The notes under the pieces were generated by a model. The model was given only the letters and a program-made list of their open reading frames with translations, was not told where the DNA came from and searched no databases. The translations under genes and the position numbers were made by a program. From assembly GCA_947479455.1 (NCBI GenBank), contig CANJZE010000004.1:62001-126000 (forward strand): DNA of 64,000 nt, read 5' to 3'. Of this stretch, positions 8,563-16,540 are shown in pieces. How positions within the stretch are numbered: the first letter of the stretch is position 1; each line of letters begins with the position of its first letter. The stretch comes from Bacteroidota bacterium. Its GTDB lineage: Bacteria; Bacteroidota; Bacteroidia; Chitinophagales; LD1.

Positions 8563-9779
8563 ATCAGTTCTGCTACCACAAATACACTGCCTGCCACCAC
8601 AACCAAATCTTTTTTCGAAGCATTTTGCTTAGCCGCTTTGAATGCCTTCTTTACCGAGGGATAAACTTCCCCTTTCAATTTGAATTTGCCTGCTTGTTGT
8701 TTTAGTTCATCTGCATTTAAGCCGCGTGGTATATCTGCTTTGCAGAAATAATAATTCGCATCTTTAGGAAGTAGCGAGAGAACTTTTGAAATATCTTTAT
8801 CGGCTACCGTTCCAAAAACAAAATGAAGTCTTTCATGTTTCCTATTTCGTATTTCGTATTTCAGTTCTCTAACACCTCCTTCATTATGTGCCGAATCAAA
8901 AACAACAAGCGGCTTCTCTCCTACTATCATCCATCTTCCTATGAACGATGTATTCTTTGCCACATGCTTCAATCCTTTTGCAATTGCTCGATTCGAAACT
9001 TCTACTCCGCTCTTTTTCAAAACATCAATAGCCATTAACGCTGTTGGAATATTCTTCTGCTGATAAATTCCATTCAAATCTGTTTTGAATTTGTGCGGTG
9101 CAATTTCCTTATCGGCAAAATAAATTTTCGCCTGCATTGCTTTTGCTTTAGCCACAAAAACAGGTTTTGTTTCTTTTTGGGTTTCACCAATCACCACAGG
9201 AACATTCTTCTTAATAATTCCCGCTTTTTCAGCGGCAATCTTTTGTAAAGTATTACCCAGAAACTGTTGATGGTCGAAACTGATATTGGTAATAACAGAG
9301 ACTAAAGGCATAATAATATTGGTTGAATCCAATCTGCCTCCCATACCCGTTTCAATCACCGCAAAATCTACGCGTTCTTTTTTAAAATATTCAAACGCCA
9401 TGGCAGTAGTGATTTCAAAAAAAGAAGTATCTATTTTTTTGAACTCTCTTTGATTTCTCTCTACAAATGCCATAACAAACCTTTTGCTGATGAACTTGCC
9501 ATTGATTTTAACTCGCTCACGATAATCTTTGTAATGAGGCGAAACAAACACGCCAACTTTATATCCCTGCTCCTGAAGTATAGAAGCAATGATATGCGTT
9601 ACTGAACCTTTGCCATTTGTTCCTGCTACATGAACACATTTCAAATCCTTTTGAGGATTACCAAGCAAATCGCACAACTGAATAATATTAGTCAAATCGT
9701 TACGATAAGCAGCAGCACCCACCCGCTGAAACATGGGCAGTTGTTCGAGAAGATACTGTAGAGTTGCGCGGTAAGTCAA
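8559..9779 (-). CDS. folC: Bifunctional dihydrofolate synthase / folylpolyglutamate synthase
   Basis: 406 residues with the Mur-ligase-type ATP site 'VAGTNGKGSV' (about 51-60), 'FEITTAMAF', 'IETGMGGRLDSTN' and 'SFDHQQFLG', ending 'VVVAGSVFVVAEL'. It adds glutamate to dihydropteroate and folates using ATP in the cytoplasm. The start codon is TTG at 9779: it yields 'MTYRATLQYLLEQLPMFQR', the family's normal N-terminus, and no nearby ATG fits. It is the last gene of the exbB-exbD-tonB-folC run, 39 nt after tonB. Confidence 0.92.
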   Translation of the reverse strand: MTYRATLQYLLEQLPMFQRVGAAAYRNDLTNIIQLCDLLGNPQKDLKCVHVAGTNGKGSVTHIIASILQEQGYKVGVFVSPHYKDYRERVKINGKFISKRFVMAFVERNQREFKKIDTSFFEITTAMAFEYFKKERVDFAVIETGMGGRLDSTNIIMPLVSVITNISFDHQQFLGNTLQKIAAEKAGIIKKNVPVVIGETQKETKPVFVAKAKAMQAKIYFADKEIAPHKFKTDLNGIYQQKNIPTALMAIDVLKKSGVEVSNRAIAKGLKHVAKNTSFIGRWMIVGEKPLVVFDSAHNEGGVRELKYEIRNRKHERLHFVFGTVADKDISKVLSLLPKDANYYFCKADIPRGLNADELKQQAGKFKLKGEVYPSVKKAFKAAKQNASKKDLVVVAGSVFVVAELI

Positions 9780-9818
9780 AATTACTTTTCGAGCAAAAGT
9801 AAACGGATCAACTGAAAA

Positions 9819-10748
9819 CTATTGAACGGTGAAAACATAATTAATAGAGCCATACTGCAATTCATCTGCCTGAGAGTCGGCATTGAATTTAGATTTGAGA
9901 GCAGCAGTTTTTGCATTTTGAATACTGCAGTTATCGGTGATGGTTGAACCTTCGCGATGATATTTTGCATCTATCACATTTCCTCCGCGGTCAACGGTAA
10001 TGTCAATAATTACATTGCCTTTCTCCTGACAAAATTTAGGTGGTGGCAACGAAGCACTCTTTCTTCCTTTCAAACTTATTCCACCCCTTAAATCGCCTTT
10101 ACCGGGTCCACTTCCTTTTCCTCCTTCACTATCTAAATAGCTCTTTGAGTTAGGGTCACCATTTGGTTTTCCCTGATCACCTTGTCCGCCACCTGTGCCA
10201 TCGCCTTTACTTTTGTTCGGATTTCCGTTTGCTCCTTTATGAAACATAGCATTCGGGTCTGCCTTCGGTTCTTCCGGAACAGGAACTGGCGAAGTATTGT
10301 GAGTATTACTCGTATTGTTGGTTGAATGATTGGTTTTGTTCGGAGTGGTTTCTGCAGGCTTCGGCTTCTTGTCCCGCGAAGGAACGCTGGATGAAACATT
10401 TCCGTTTGTATTGTTCTCTACCACTGGCGCATCTTCTAAATCTTGTGTAACCACATTTTCTTTTATAGCCTCAGGTTGCTGTGAAGGGGCTGAAGCCGCA
10501 GGAGTAAAATCTGCCTGAATGGGTGTGAGCGTCATCGGCTGCACATCGCCTGTTCCAGTTTCGCTTGTTCCAAAATTTACGGTAACACCACCAGCACTAT
10601 CTGTGTAAGGCGGATTTGGCGGAGTAAGAATCATCCACAACAAAAACAAAAAAATGAGTGCATGCAATGCAATAGTTACAAAAGCCGCAATACCCGATTT
10701 GCGGTTTTTAAAACTTTGTTCTTCCTGTTCGAATGATGCTGCAAACAC
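9819..10748 (-). CDS. tonB: TonB family energy transducer
   Basis: 309 residues. A cytoplasmic start is followed by one membrane helix (about 20-42, 'FVTIALHALIFLFLLWMIL'), a long periplasmic Pro/Asn/Gly-rich spacer ('PKPAETTPNKTN', then a GNPNKSKGDGTGGG stretch) and a C-terminal TonB-like fold from about 232 ('EKGNVIIDITVDRGGNVIDA'). It couples the ExbB/ExbD proton channel encoded just upstream to outer-membrane receptors. The spacer is low complexity. Window genes such as the OMP_b-brl_3 protein belong to the receptor fold class but need not be its partners. Confidence 0.85.
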   Translation of the reverse strand: MFAASFEQEEQSFKNRKSGIAAFVTIALHALIFLFLLWMILTPPNPPYTDSAGGVTVNFGTSETGTGDVQPMTLTPIQADFTPAASAPSQQPEAIKENVVTQDLEDAPVVENNTNGNVSSSVPSRDKKPKPAETTPNKTNHSTNNTSNTHNTSPVPVPEEPKADPNAMFHKGANGNPNKSKGDGTGGGQGDQGKPNGDPNSKSYLDSEGGKGSGPGKGDLRGGISLKGRKSASLPPPKFCQEKGNVIIDITVDRGGNVIDAKYHREGSTITDNCSIQNAKTAALKSKFNADSQADELQYGSINYVFTVQ

Positions 10749-10750
10749 TG

Positions 10751-10779
10751 CTAATTGATAATTGATGATTGATAATTAA
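10751..10779. repeat. ATTGATAATTGATGATTG short tandem AT-rich repeat
   Basis: Heptamer-like iterations of ATTGATA/ATTGATG in the exbD-tonB gap. 'TTCAAATTCTCGAATTTTCA' follows just beyond (10808-10840). Similar A/T/G-rich iterations occur at 49427, 53701 and 54541. Confidence 0.5.
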
Positions 10780-10836
10780 AAACCGTTTGTCCTTGTGTAT
10801 TTCATTTTCAAATTCTCGAATTTTCAAATTCTCAAA

Positions 10837-11232
10837 TTATTTGTTCGTTGTTGCCAAAACCATTTTAATCTTCAACTTGTTGCCAATAGAAATTAGGTCA
10901 ACAATGATTTGAACTGGCAACGTGTTATCTGCTCGAAGGACTACTGTAGGGTCTTGCATTTTAAAAGTTTGTTCAGCTAACTGCGACTCTAATTGCTCAT
11001 AACCCACAGATACATTATTGATGTAAAATTTTTTCTCGGCATCTACTGAAACGGTGATGGTTTGTTTTGCCACTGCTTTTCCAGCTTCGCTTTTTGGTAA
11101 AATCAATTTGATAACCGATGGATTTACCAGTGTTGAAATAATAAGGAAGAACAGCATTAGAAAAAACATGATATCGCTGAGTGAGGATGTACTCACTTCA
11201 CTTGTCATTCTTGATTTTCTTCGTAGTTGCAT
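10837..11232 (-). CDS. exbD: ExbD/TolR family proton-channel subunit
   Basis: 131 residues with one membrane helix carrying the conserved protonatable Asp20 in 'SLSDIMFFLMLFFLIISTL', followed by a periplasmic domain ('ITVSVDAEKKFYINNVSV', 'VVLRADNTLPVQIIVDLI'). It is the partner of ExbB, encoded 36 nt upstream, and supplies the proton-motive force to TonB. Short, as is usual for Bacteroidota biopolymer transport proteins. Confidence 0.9.
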   Translation of the reverse strand: MQLRRKSRMTSEVSTSSLSDIMFFLMLFFLIISTLVNPSVIKLILPKSEAGKAVAKQTITVSVDAEKKFYINNVSVGYEQLESQLAEQTFKMQDPTVVLRADNTLPVQIIVDLISIGNKLKIKMVLATTNK

Positions 11233-11268
11233 TTTCTCGGTTTGTAATTCGTAATTCTTACTTCGTAT

Positions 11269-11949
11269 TTACTTTGTTGGCTCCTGTATCAAATCAATAA
11301 ACTCAACCGTTGTGCTCTCCAATTGAAAACTTACTCGGTCAATCATAGTATTCAGATAATGAAAACCGATGTGCGCAATAATTCCAACTATCAAACCTGC
11401 AGCAGAGGTTATCATCTTTTCGTAAAGGCCACCGGCAATTAACCCAATGCTGATATTATCGGCCAACGAAATGTTGTAGAAGATTTTGATTACTCCGCTT
11501 ATGGTTCCCACGAAACCAAACATAGGAGCAATACCTGCGATAATGCCGAGATAAGAAAGATTTTTTTCGAGTTTATAAATTTCGAGTTTGCCGGTATTCT
11601 CTACGGCACTTTCAATTTCTTTAACCGGCTTACCTAAACGTTTAATTCCCTTTTCGAGCAGGCGAGCAATTGGTGTATTGGTGCTTCGGCACAACGACAA
11701 AGCAGCATCCGCTTTTCCATCTAGCAGCATGGCTTTTATGTTTGCCATAAAACCCGTGTCAACTTTCGAAGCGCGATTGATGGTAATGAATCTTTCGACC
11801 ATCAAGTACACGGCAACAACCGAAAGTATTCCAATGGGAATCATCACAAATCCGCCCTTCATTATTAGGTCGAACAGATTTAGTGTTTGTACCTGCGCAG
11901 CAGCTTGCGTTGCAAGTGTTGAAGAATCAATAGCAATTTGTAATAGCAT
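11269..11949 (-). CDS. exbB: MotA/TolQ/ExbB proton channel protein
   Basis: 226 residues with three membrane segments (about 30-50, 128-150, 165-190) and the family blocks 'LSYLGIIAGIAPMFGFVGTI' and 'LIAGGLYEKMITSAAGLIVG'. It forms the pentameric inner-membrane channel that powers TonB. It is the first gene of the operon exbB-exbD-tonB-folC. A degenerate palindromic repeat lies in its leader region (11981-12014). Confidence 0.9.
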   Translation of the reverse strand: MLLQIAIDSSTLATQAAAQVQTLNLFDLIMKGGFVMIPIGILSVVAVYLMVERFITINRASKVDTGFMANIKAMLLDGKADAALSLCRSTNTPIARLLEKGIKRLGKPVKEIESAVENTGKLEIYKLEKNLSYLGIIAGIAPMFGFVGTISGVIKIFYNISLADNISIGLIAGGLYEKMITSAAGLIVGIIAHIGFHYLNTMIDRVSFQLESTTVEFIDLIQEPTK

Positions 11950-11980
11950 GGTTTATAGTTTATGTTTCATGTGACTTGCT

Positions 11981-12014
11981 ATCATGAAGATGCTTCGACA
12001 AGCTCAGCATGACA
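11981..12014. repeat. CTGAGCTTGTCGAAG repeat, half copy 2
   Basis: 'GATGCTTCGACAAGCTCAGC' plus 'ATGACA' is one arm of the family palindrome. The other arm is reduced to 'ATCATGAA'. It lies in the 255-bp divergent gap between exbB and the cytochrome gene. I see nothing else definite in that gap. Confidence 0.7.
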
Positions 12015-12204
12015 ACATCGACTAAATTATTAACGCTCGCTTCGCGTTTTTTAGTATGGCAAATTTGCTTTTGTTGTGAGTATTAAGCTAGTTCAGTATT
12101 GAACTAAAAACTGTGGATAGTCCTGTTTTGATGCGCGTTGCAACTTTCTGCCCTTTCCCTTTTCATGCAAATAACTAACTTCGATATTCAATTTTTACAA
12201 CGTA

Positions 12205-14142
12205 ATGTTTCAAAATAAAACAACTATTCTCCTCTGCTTCTCGGGTTTTATTGCATTTATGATTCTTACCTCTTCTCAGCAGGAAACAAAAACGCCCTTT
12301 CATTCAATAGGTGAATTAAAAGAGTTTCAAAACTCACGAGCGCAACTCGATTCTGGCCAATACTTTTTAGGAAGTATTCGTTGTAAAGGTTGCCACGGTT
12401 ATGATACCCTTCAACATGCTAACGTTGATGAAAACGGTCTCGACATCAATCTGTATGACGATTGGGAAAGCACCATGATGGCACTCTCTGCCAAGGATCC
12501 ACTGTGGCGTGCTAAGGTGAGTCACGAAATTTTAGTGAACCCTACACATGCCGATGAGCTACAAACCAAATGCACTTCGTGCCACGCGCCAATGGGGCAT
12601 TTTACGGCTACCATTAATGGTGCACAACATTACACGCTTGATGATTTGCTGAATGATACACTCGGATTAAATGGAGTAGCTTGTGGCGGGTGTCACGAAA
12701 TTGCGAAAGATAGTTTAGGTGGTTTGGAATACTCGGGCAATATTCACTACGATACTACATTGGTAGAATATGGACCATTTACCAATCCTCTTGCAGGACC
12801 TATGCAACTCTATACAGGTTTTACTCCTGCACATAGCGTGCACATGAACACGAGTAAACTTTGCGCACCTTGTCACACCTTGCAAACTGCAAGTGCCGAT
12901 TTGAGTGGAAACAGCACCGGAAATTATTTTACTGAACAAGCTACCTATCACGAATGGCTCAACAGTAAGTTTAATGATACCATTGTGTGCCAAGGCTGTC
13001 ACATGCCGCAAGTGAGCGAACCGGTAATCATCGCTAATAATATTTTGAATTTACCGCCTCGCTCTCCTTTCAACAAGCACAAATTTATGGGCGGAAATGT
13101 TACGATGCTCAATTTGATGAAGCAAAATAAAATTGCCTTGGGTATTGATGTGTCCGATGAACATTTCGATAGAACCATTGCATCTACCATGAATCTTTTA
13201 CAAACTGCAACTCTCGACATGAGCATACAAACCGATTCGGTAACACTGGATACGTTGTATCTAAGCGTATCACTTACCAACAAAGCAGGGCATAAATTTC
13301 CTAGTGGTTATCCTTCGCGAAGAGCGTTTGTACAAATTGCTGCAACATCGTCAACCGATACTGTTTTTCAATCGGGTATGTTGAATCCGAATTATGAAAT
13401 TGTTGGTCAGGGAATGGCGGTTGAAAAACACCACAACATTATTTCCGATTCGAATCAAGTGCAGATTTACGAAATGGTGATGGGCGATGTAAACGGAAAT
13501 TTAACCACCGTGCTAGAACGTGCCGATGTAGAGTTAAAGGATAACCGATTGCCTCCGGCAGGATTTTCTACTGCACATTATGCTTATGACACAGCAAAAA
13601 TTATTGGCGCAGCACTCACCGACCCTGACTTTAATTACAACGGCATTAACCAAGGCAGCGGGCGCGATGTGGTGCATTATCATATTCCTTTGCGCGGGCA
13701 CACGGGCGCAGTGAATGTATCGGCTGCGGTGTATTATCAAACCATTCCACCGCGGTGGTTCAACGAAATGTTTGCGTACAGCAGCACTTATATTGACAGT
13801 TTCAAAGCCATGTATCAAATTGCCGATAAAAGCCCTGTGCTGATTGCACATGATAGTTTAACGAGTGTAATGATACCAAGCGGTATTGCCTCTGTTTCAA
13901 AAGATGATTGGAAAGTTTTTCCAGTACCTTCCTTTAACGGAGAAGTGTTTGTTCAAAATCCAAAACGGCACTTTGTTTCTAAACTTGAGATATGGGATGC
14001 CAGTGGAAAAAAAGTGAGAGAGTTTATGATTGAAAAAAACGAATCTGACTTATCTATTACGCTCCCCGAGGCAATTGGGATTTACTGGCTGCGCATTCAA
14101 TGCGGTACACATAGCGTGGTGAAGAAATTGGTGCGGGAATAA
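12205..14142 (+). CDS. T9SS-sorted pentahaem cytochrome c (c554-like)
   Basis: 645 residues with a hydrophobic signal (about 5-22) and five CXXCH haem-binding motifs: CKGCH (60-64), CTSCH (123-127), CGGCH (160-164), CAPCH (220-224), CQGCH (262-266). The spacing and the 'GVACGGCHEIAKD' block resemble multihaem cytochrome c554-type proteins. A roughly 290-residue beta-rich region follows ('NKAGHKFPSGYPSRRAF' is a recurring block in secreted multihaem proteins), then a C-terminal T9SS sorting domain from about 567 ('WKVFPVPSFNGEVFVQNP', ending 'KKLVRE'). It probably acts in electron transfer or reduction at the cell surface. The substrate is unknown. Confidence 0.85.
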   Translation: MFQNKTTILLCFSGFIAFMILTSSQQETKTPFHSIGELKEFQNSRAQLDSGQYFLGSIRCKGCHGYDTLQHANVDENGLDINLYDDWESTMMALSAKDPLWRAKVSHEILVNPTHADELQTKCTSCHAPMGHFTATINGAQHYTLDDLLNDTLGLNGVACGGCHEIAKDSLGGLEYSGNIHYDTTLVEYGPFTNPLAGPMQLYTGFTPAHSVHMNTSKLCAPCHTLQTASADLSGNSTGNYFTEQATYHEWLNSKFNDTIVCQGCHMPQVSEPVIIANNILNLPPRSPFNKHKFMGGNVTMLNLMKQNKIALGIDVSDEHFDRTIASTMNLLQTATLDMSIQTDSVTLDTLYLSVSLTNKAGHKFPSGYPSRRAFVQIAATSSTDTVFQSGMLNPNYEIVGQGMAVEKHHNIISDSNQVQIYEMVMGDVNGNLTTVLERADVELKDNRLPPAGFSTAHYAYDTAKIIGAALTDPDFNYNGINQGSGRDVVHYHIPLRGHTGAVNVSAAVYYQTIPPRWFNEMFAYSSTYIDSFKAMYQIADKSPVLIAHDSLTSVMIPSGIASVSKDDWKVFPVPSFNGEVFVQNPKRHFVSKLEIWDASGKKVREFMIEKNESDLSITLPEAIGIYWLRIQCGTHSVVKKLVRE

Positions 14143-14158
14143 TTTACTAGGTGCTAAC

Positions 14159-14536
14159 TCACTTAAAGCAAGTTCCTTTTTGTGTCATCCAGGGATGAAT
14201 TTCGTAAACCAGTCTTCCTGATTTAACAGCTGCATCATTTTCGCAAAACAATTTTACTTCTTCTTCACTTTGTGAGTCGAAAACAAAAATACCGCGTAAA
14301 TCACCATCATCTAAAAACGGACCGGCCACGTTTAACTTTCCCGAAGCGGCTAACCGATTGATGTTTTCTAAATGCTCTTTCTGAATTTTTGCAGCTGTGG
14401 CTGAATCTTGTTCGCGATGCGGCCCTTTTTTGAGCAACACTAAATAGTAGGGTTTCAAATTATCCTCATTCTTCTGGGCTTTAACAAACGCCACAGAAAC
14501 GCTTAATAAAAAAACAAGCGCGAAGATTTTTTTCAT
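14159..14536 (-). CDS. Exported YCII-related domain protein
   Basis: 125 residues. A signal peptide ('KKIFALVFLLSVSVAFVKAQ') is followed by a YciI-like ferredoxin-fold domain: 'YYLVLLKKGPHREQDSATAA', 'HLENINRLAASGKLNVAGPF', 'DLRGIFVFD'. YciI domains are usually cytoplasmic and carry a His/Asp pair. Here the H of 'HLENI' and 'DDGDLRG' are kept. Exported versions occur in Bacteroidota, function unknown. It converges with the cytochrome gene. Confidence 0.75.
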   Translation of the reverse strand: MKKIFALVFLLSVSVAFVKAQKNEDNLKPYYLVLLKKGPHREQDSATAAKIQKEHLENINRLAASGKLNVAGPFLDDGDLRGIFVFDSQSEEEVKLFCENDAAVKSGRLVYEIHPWMTQKGTCFK

Positions 14537-14591
14537 GATTTACTTTTGATTTTGTCGAAATTCTACGTCCCAAATTCCGAATTCAGCTTTT

Positions 14592-15086
14592 CTATTTGTC
14601 CGTTCGCATTCTCCACGCCATTACAGCAGCAATAAGAGAACCGAAAATTAACGTTCCGAAAAACGATTGAAGAAGGTACGAAGTGAGATTAAAAAACGAA
14701 ACAGCATCAGCTTTTGCTTTTACCACATCTAATCCTAACATCATGGCGCGTTTTATAGAATAGGCTCGCATGTCATCAAAAAAATCGGGATTAATTAAGT
14801 AGTGAAATGTCAACTGCACCGGAATGGAGAGTACAGCTGCAAAGAGCACAACTGTGAGCCCCGTTTTAAATCCTTGCTTAAAATCAATTTTACCATTTAG
14901 CTGTTCAGTTTTTTCGAGCAAAACCATTCGGCTGCAAACGATAGGAATGAATAGCGAAAGCATGGTAACGTAGGGATGATACGGAATATATGCATTGTGC
15001 AAGCCCACCATAAATTCGAGCGAGAGCCAAAGCAACATCAGCAAACTCATTAGTACAGCAAAACGTATTTCTAGTTTAAAATTCAT
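14592..15086 (-). CDS. DUF4199 family membrane protein
   Basis: 164 residues with four predicted membrane helices (about 8-28, 38-55, 73-95, 133-157). The arrangement and the blocks 'FKQGFKTGLTVVLFAAVLSI' and 'AYSIKRAMMLGLDVVKAKAD' match DUF4199, a Bacteroidota inner-membrane family of unknown role. It lies 24 nt downstream of the lactone oxidase gene's end on the same strand only by position (that gene ends at 15111), so the two may be cotranscribed in the order DUF4199 after oxidase. Confidence 0.7.
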   Translation of the reverse strand: MNFKLEIRFAVLMSLLMLLWLSLEFMVGLHNAYIPYHPYVTMLSLFIPIVCSRMVLLEKTEQLNGKIDFKQGFKTGLTVVLFAAVLSIPVQLTFHYLINPDFFDDMRAYSIKRAMMLGLDVVKAKADAVSFFNLTSYLLQSFFGTLIFGSLIAAVMAWRMRTDK

Positions 15087-15110
15087 ACACAGGTGTTTGT
15101 TAAGCCGAAG

Positions 15111-16406
15111 CTAAAGAAATATTTTAGAGATATAGTCATTCTTGAACTTTCCATAAGGGTCAAATTGTAAACGGAGTGCATTAAAATCATCCAGTTTCGG
15201 ATACACTGTTTTCAAATATTCGTTGTTACAACAGAATTCTTTTCCCCAATGTGGACGCCCCTTATACTTTTTTGCCAGCACTTCAAAATCACTCATCAAT
15301 TCTTTCCAACCAAAATTATCGGCATTGTAAGCACCTAACCAAATGGTATCGCGTTTATAACAAGGACTCAGCGCATAGTCATCGGCTTTTGTAAATCTTA
15401 TTTCCTGAATAAAGTTAATGCGGTGGGCAGAAGCATTTATCAACTGCGTGTATTCGAGCAATAAATCTTTTGCTACGGCAATATCAAAAGCCCATTCTAC
15501 TTCTCGGTGTAAAGGAGGTTCAGGCACATTAAAAACTTTGTAACTCTTTTCAATTCTATCAAGAGGTTGCATAAATTTTTTTACAAGCGCGCGGTTAATT
15601 CGCTTTCGCCAATCGCGATTAATGTTTCCAACTTTAAGCAACAATCTATAAACGCCTACTGATAGAATTTCATCCATCAACCACTGGCGAAAACGCGAAT
15701 CATTTACTTTCTCTTGGGTGCGGGTGTATTGGTATACCACCACATCATCTACATGCGGAAACCACCAAAGTTTAAAATGGTCGGTGCTGTTTACCATTTC
15801 ATTCAATTGATTAATGGCTTGTTGCAAGTTCATTACAAAAGTTTGATCATGCAAGTTAAAGGCAGGAACAACGTTGAGGGTAACTTCAGAAACAACACCC
15901 AGGCTGCCGAGATTCACAATACACAAATTGAAAAGTTCTTTATCGCGCTCATTATGAAGTTTCAATTTTTCGCCATTCGCTTTTATGATGGTGAACTCAT
16001 CGATTTGCGAAGCGAGAATCTGGAACTGAATACCCGAACCATGTGTAGCTGTGCACATAGCACCGGCAAGAGATTGTTTGGCAATGGAACCCAGATTCTT
16101 CAGTGCTAAACCGTGCTTATCTAGTTCCTGATTAAGTTGCCAAAGTTTTATGCCCGGCTGCACGGTGATTTGCAATTTCTCTTTATCCAGGTCCAAAATT
16201 TTATTGTAGCGATCGAGGTTAATAAGCGCCTCTGTATTGATACAAATAGAACTCCAGGAATGTCCTGTGCCGGTGAATCGCACTGTTTTACATTGCGCAA
16301 TGGCGTCTATCAATTCATCCTCAGTTTCGGGAACAAAATATTTTTGGGCCACACAAGTTTCGTTCTTTGCCCAGTTAGTAAAACGGAAGTTAGATTGGTG
16401 TTGCAT
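15111..16406 (-). CDS. FAD-linked sugar-lactone oxidase (ALO/GULO type)
   Basis: About 431 residues of the vanillyl-alcohol-oxidase superfamily: FAD_binding_4 with 'TVRFTGTGHSWSSICIN', whose His is the usual covalent FAD site, 'ITVQPGIKLWQLNQELDKHG' and 'GAMCTATHGSG', then the D-arabinono-lactone-oxidase C-terminal domain ending 'HWGKEFC' and 'DPYGKFKNDY'. Relatives oxidise gulono-, galactono- or arabinono-1,4-lactone, or xylitol; which applies is not readable here. I choose ATG 16406 ('MQHQSNFRF') because upstream ATGs add a hydrophobic stretch absent from the family. The protein is probably cytoplasmic. Confidence 0.8.
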   Translation of the reverse strand: MQHQSNFRFTNWAKNETCVAQKYFVPETEDELIDAIAQCKTVRFTGTGHSWSSICINTEALINLDRYNKILDLDKEKLQITVQPGIKLWQLNQELDKHGLALKNLGSIAKQSLAGAMCTATHGSGIQFQILASQIDEFTIIKANGEKLKLHNERDKELFNLCIVNLGSLGVVSEVTLNVVPAFNLHDQTFVMNLQQAINQLNEMVNSTDHFKLWWFPHVDDVVVYQYTRTQEKVNDSRFRQWLMDEILSVGVYRLLLKVGNINRDWRKRINRALVKKFMQPLDRIEKSYKVFNVPEPPLHREVEWAFDIAVAKDLLLEYTQLINASAHRINFIQEIRFTKADDYALSPCYKRDTIWLGAYNADNFGWKELMSDFEVLAKKYKGRPHWGKEFCCNNEYLKTVYPKLDDFNALRLQFDPYGKFKNDYISKIFL

Positions 16407-16484
16407 GAAAATATTGCACATCGAGAATAAGGAAATTATTTTCAGCACCACTGCCATCTCTTCTGCATTTGCGAAGACATTGCG

Positions 16485-16514
16485 AAAAAATAGGGACCCT
16501 GAAACAGAGATCCT
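16485..16514 (-). terminator. Probable terminator of the beta-barrel gene
   Basis: On the minus strand an imperfect hairpin 'AGGATCTCTG' - TTT - 'CAGGGTCCCT' is followed by ATTTTTT. A second hairpin (GTGGAGA/TCTCCAC, 16513-16538) precedes it, right after the stop at 16541. Confidence 0.5.
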
Positions 16515-16540
16515 GTGGAGACAATTATTTTCTCCACATG

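Noticed and set aside
12715-13851. Minus-strand ORFs of 94-105 codons opposite the cytochrome gene
   Set aside because: They are shadows of the plus-strand frame, which carries signal peptide, haem motifs and sorting domain.
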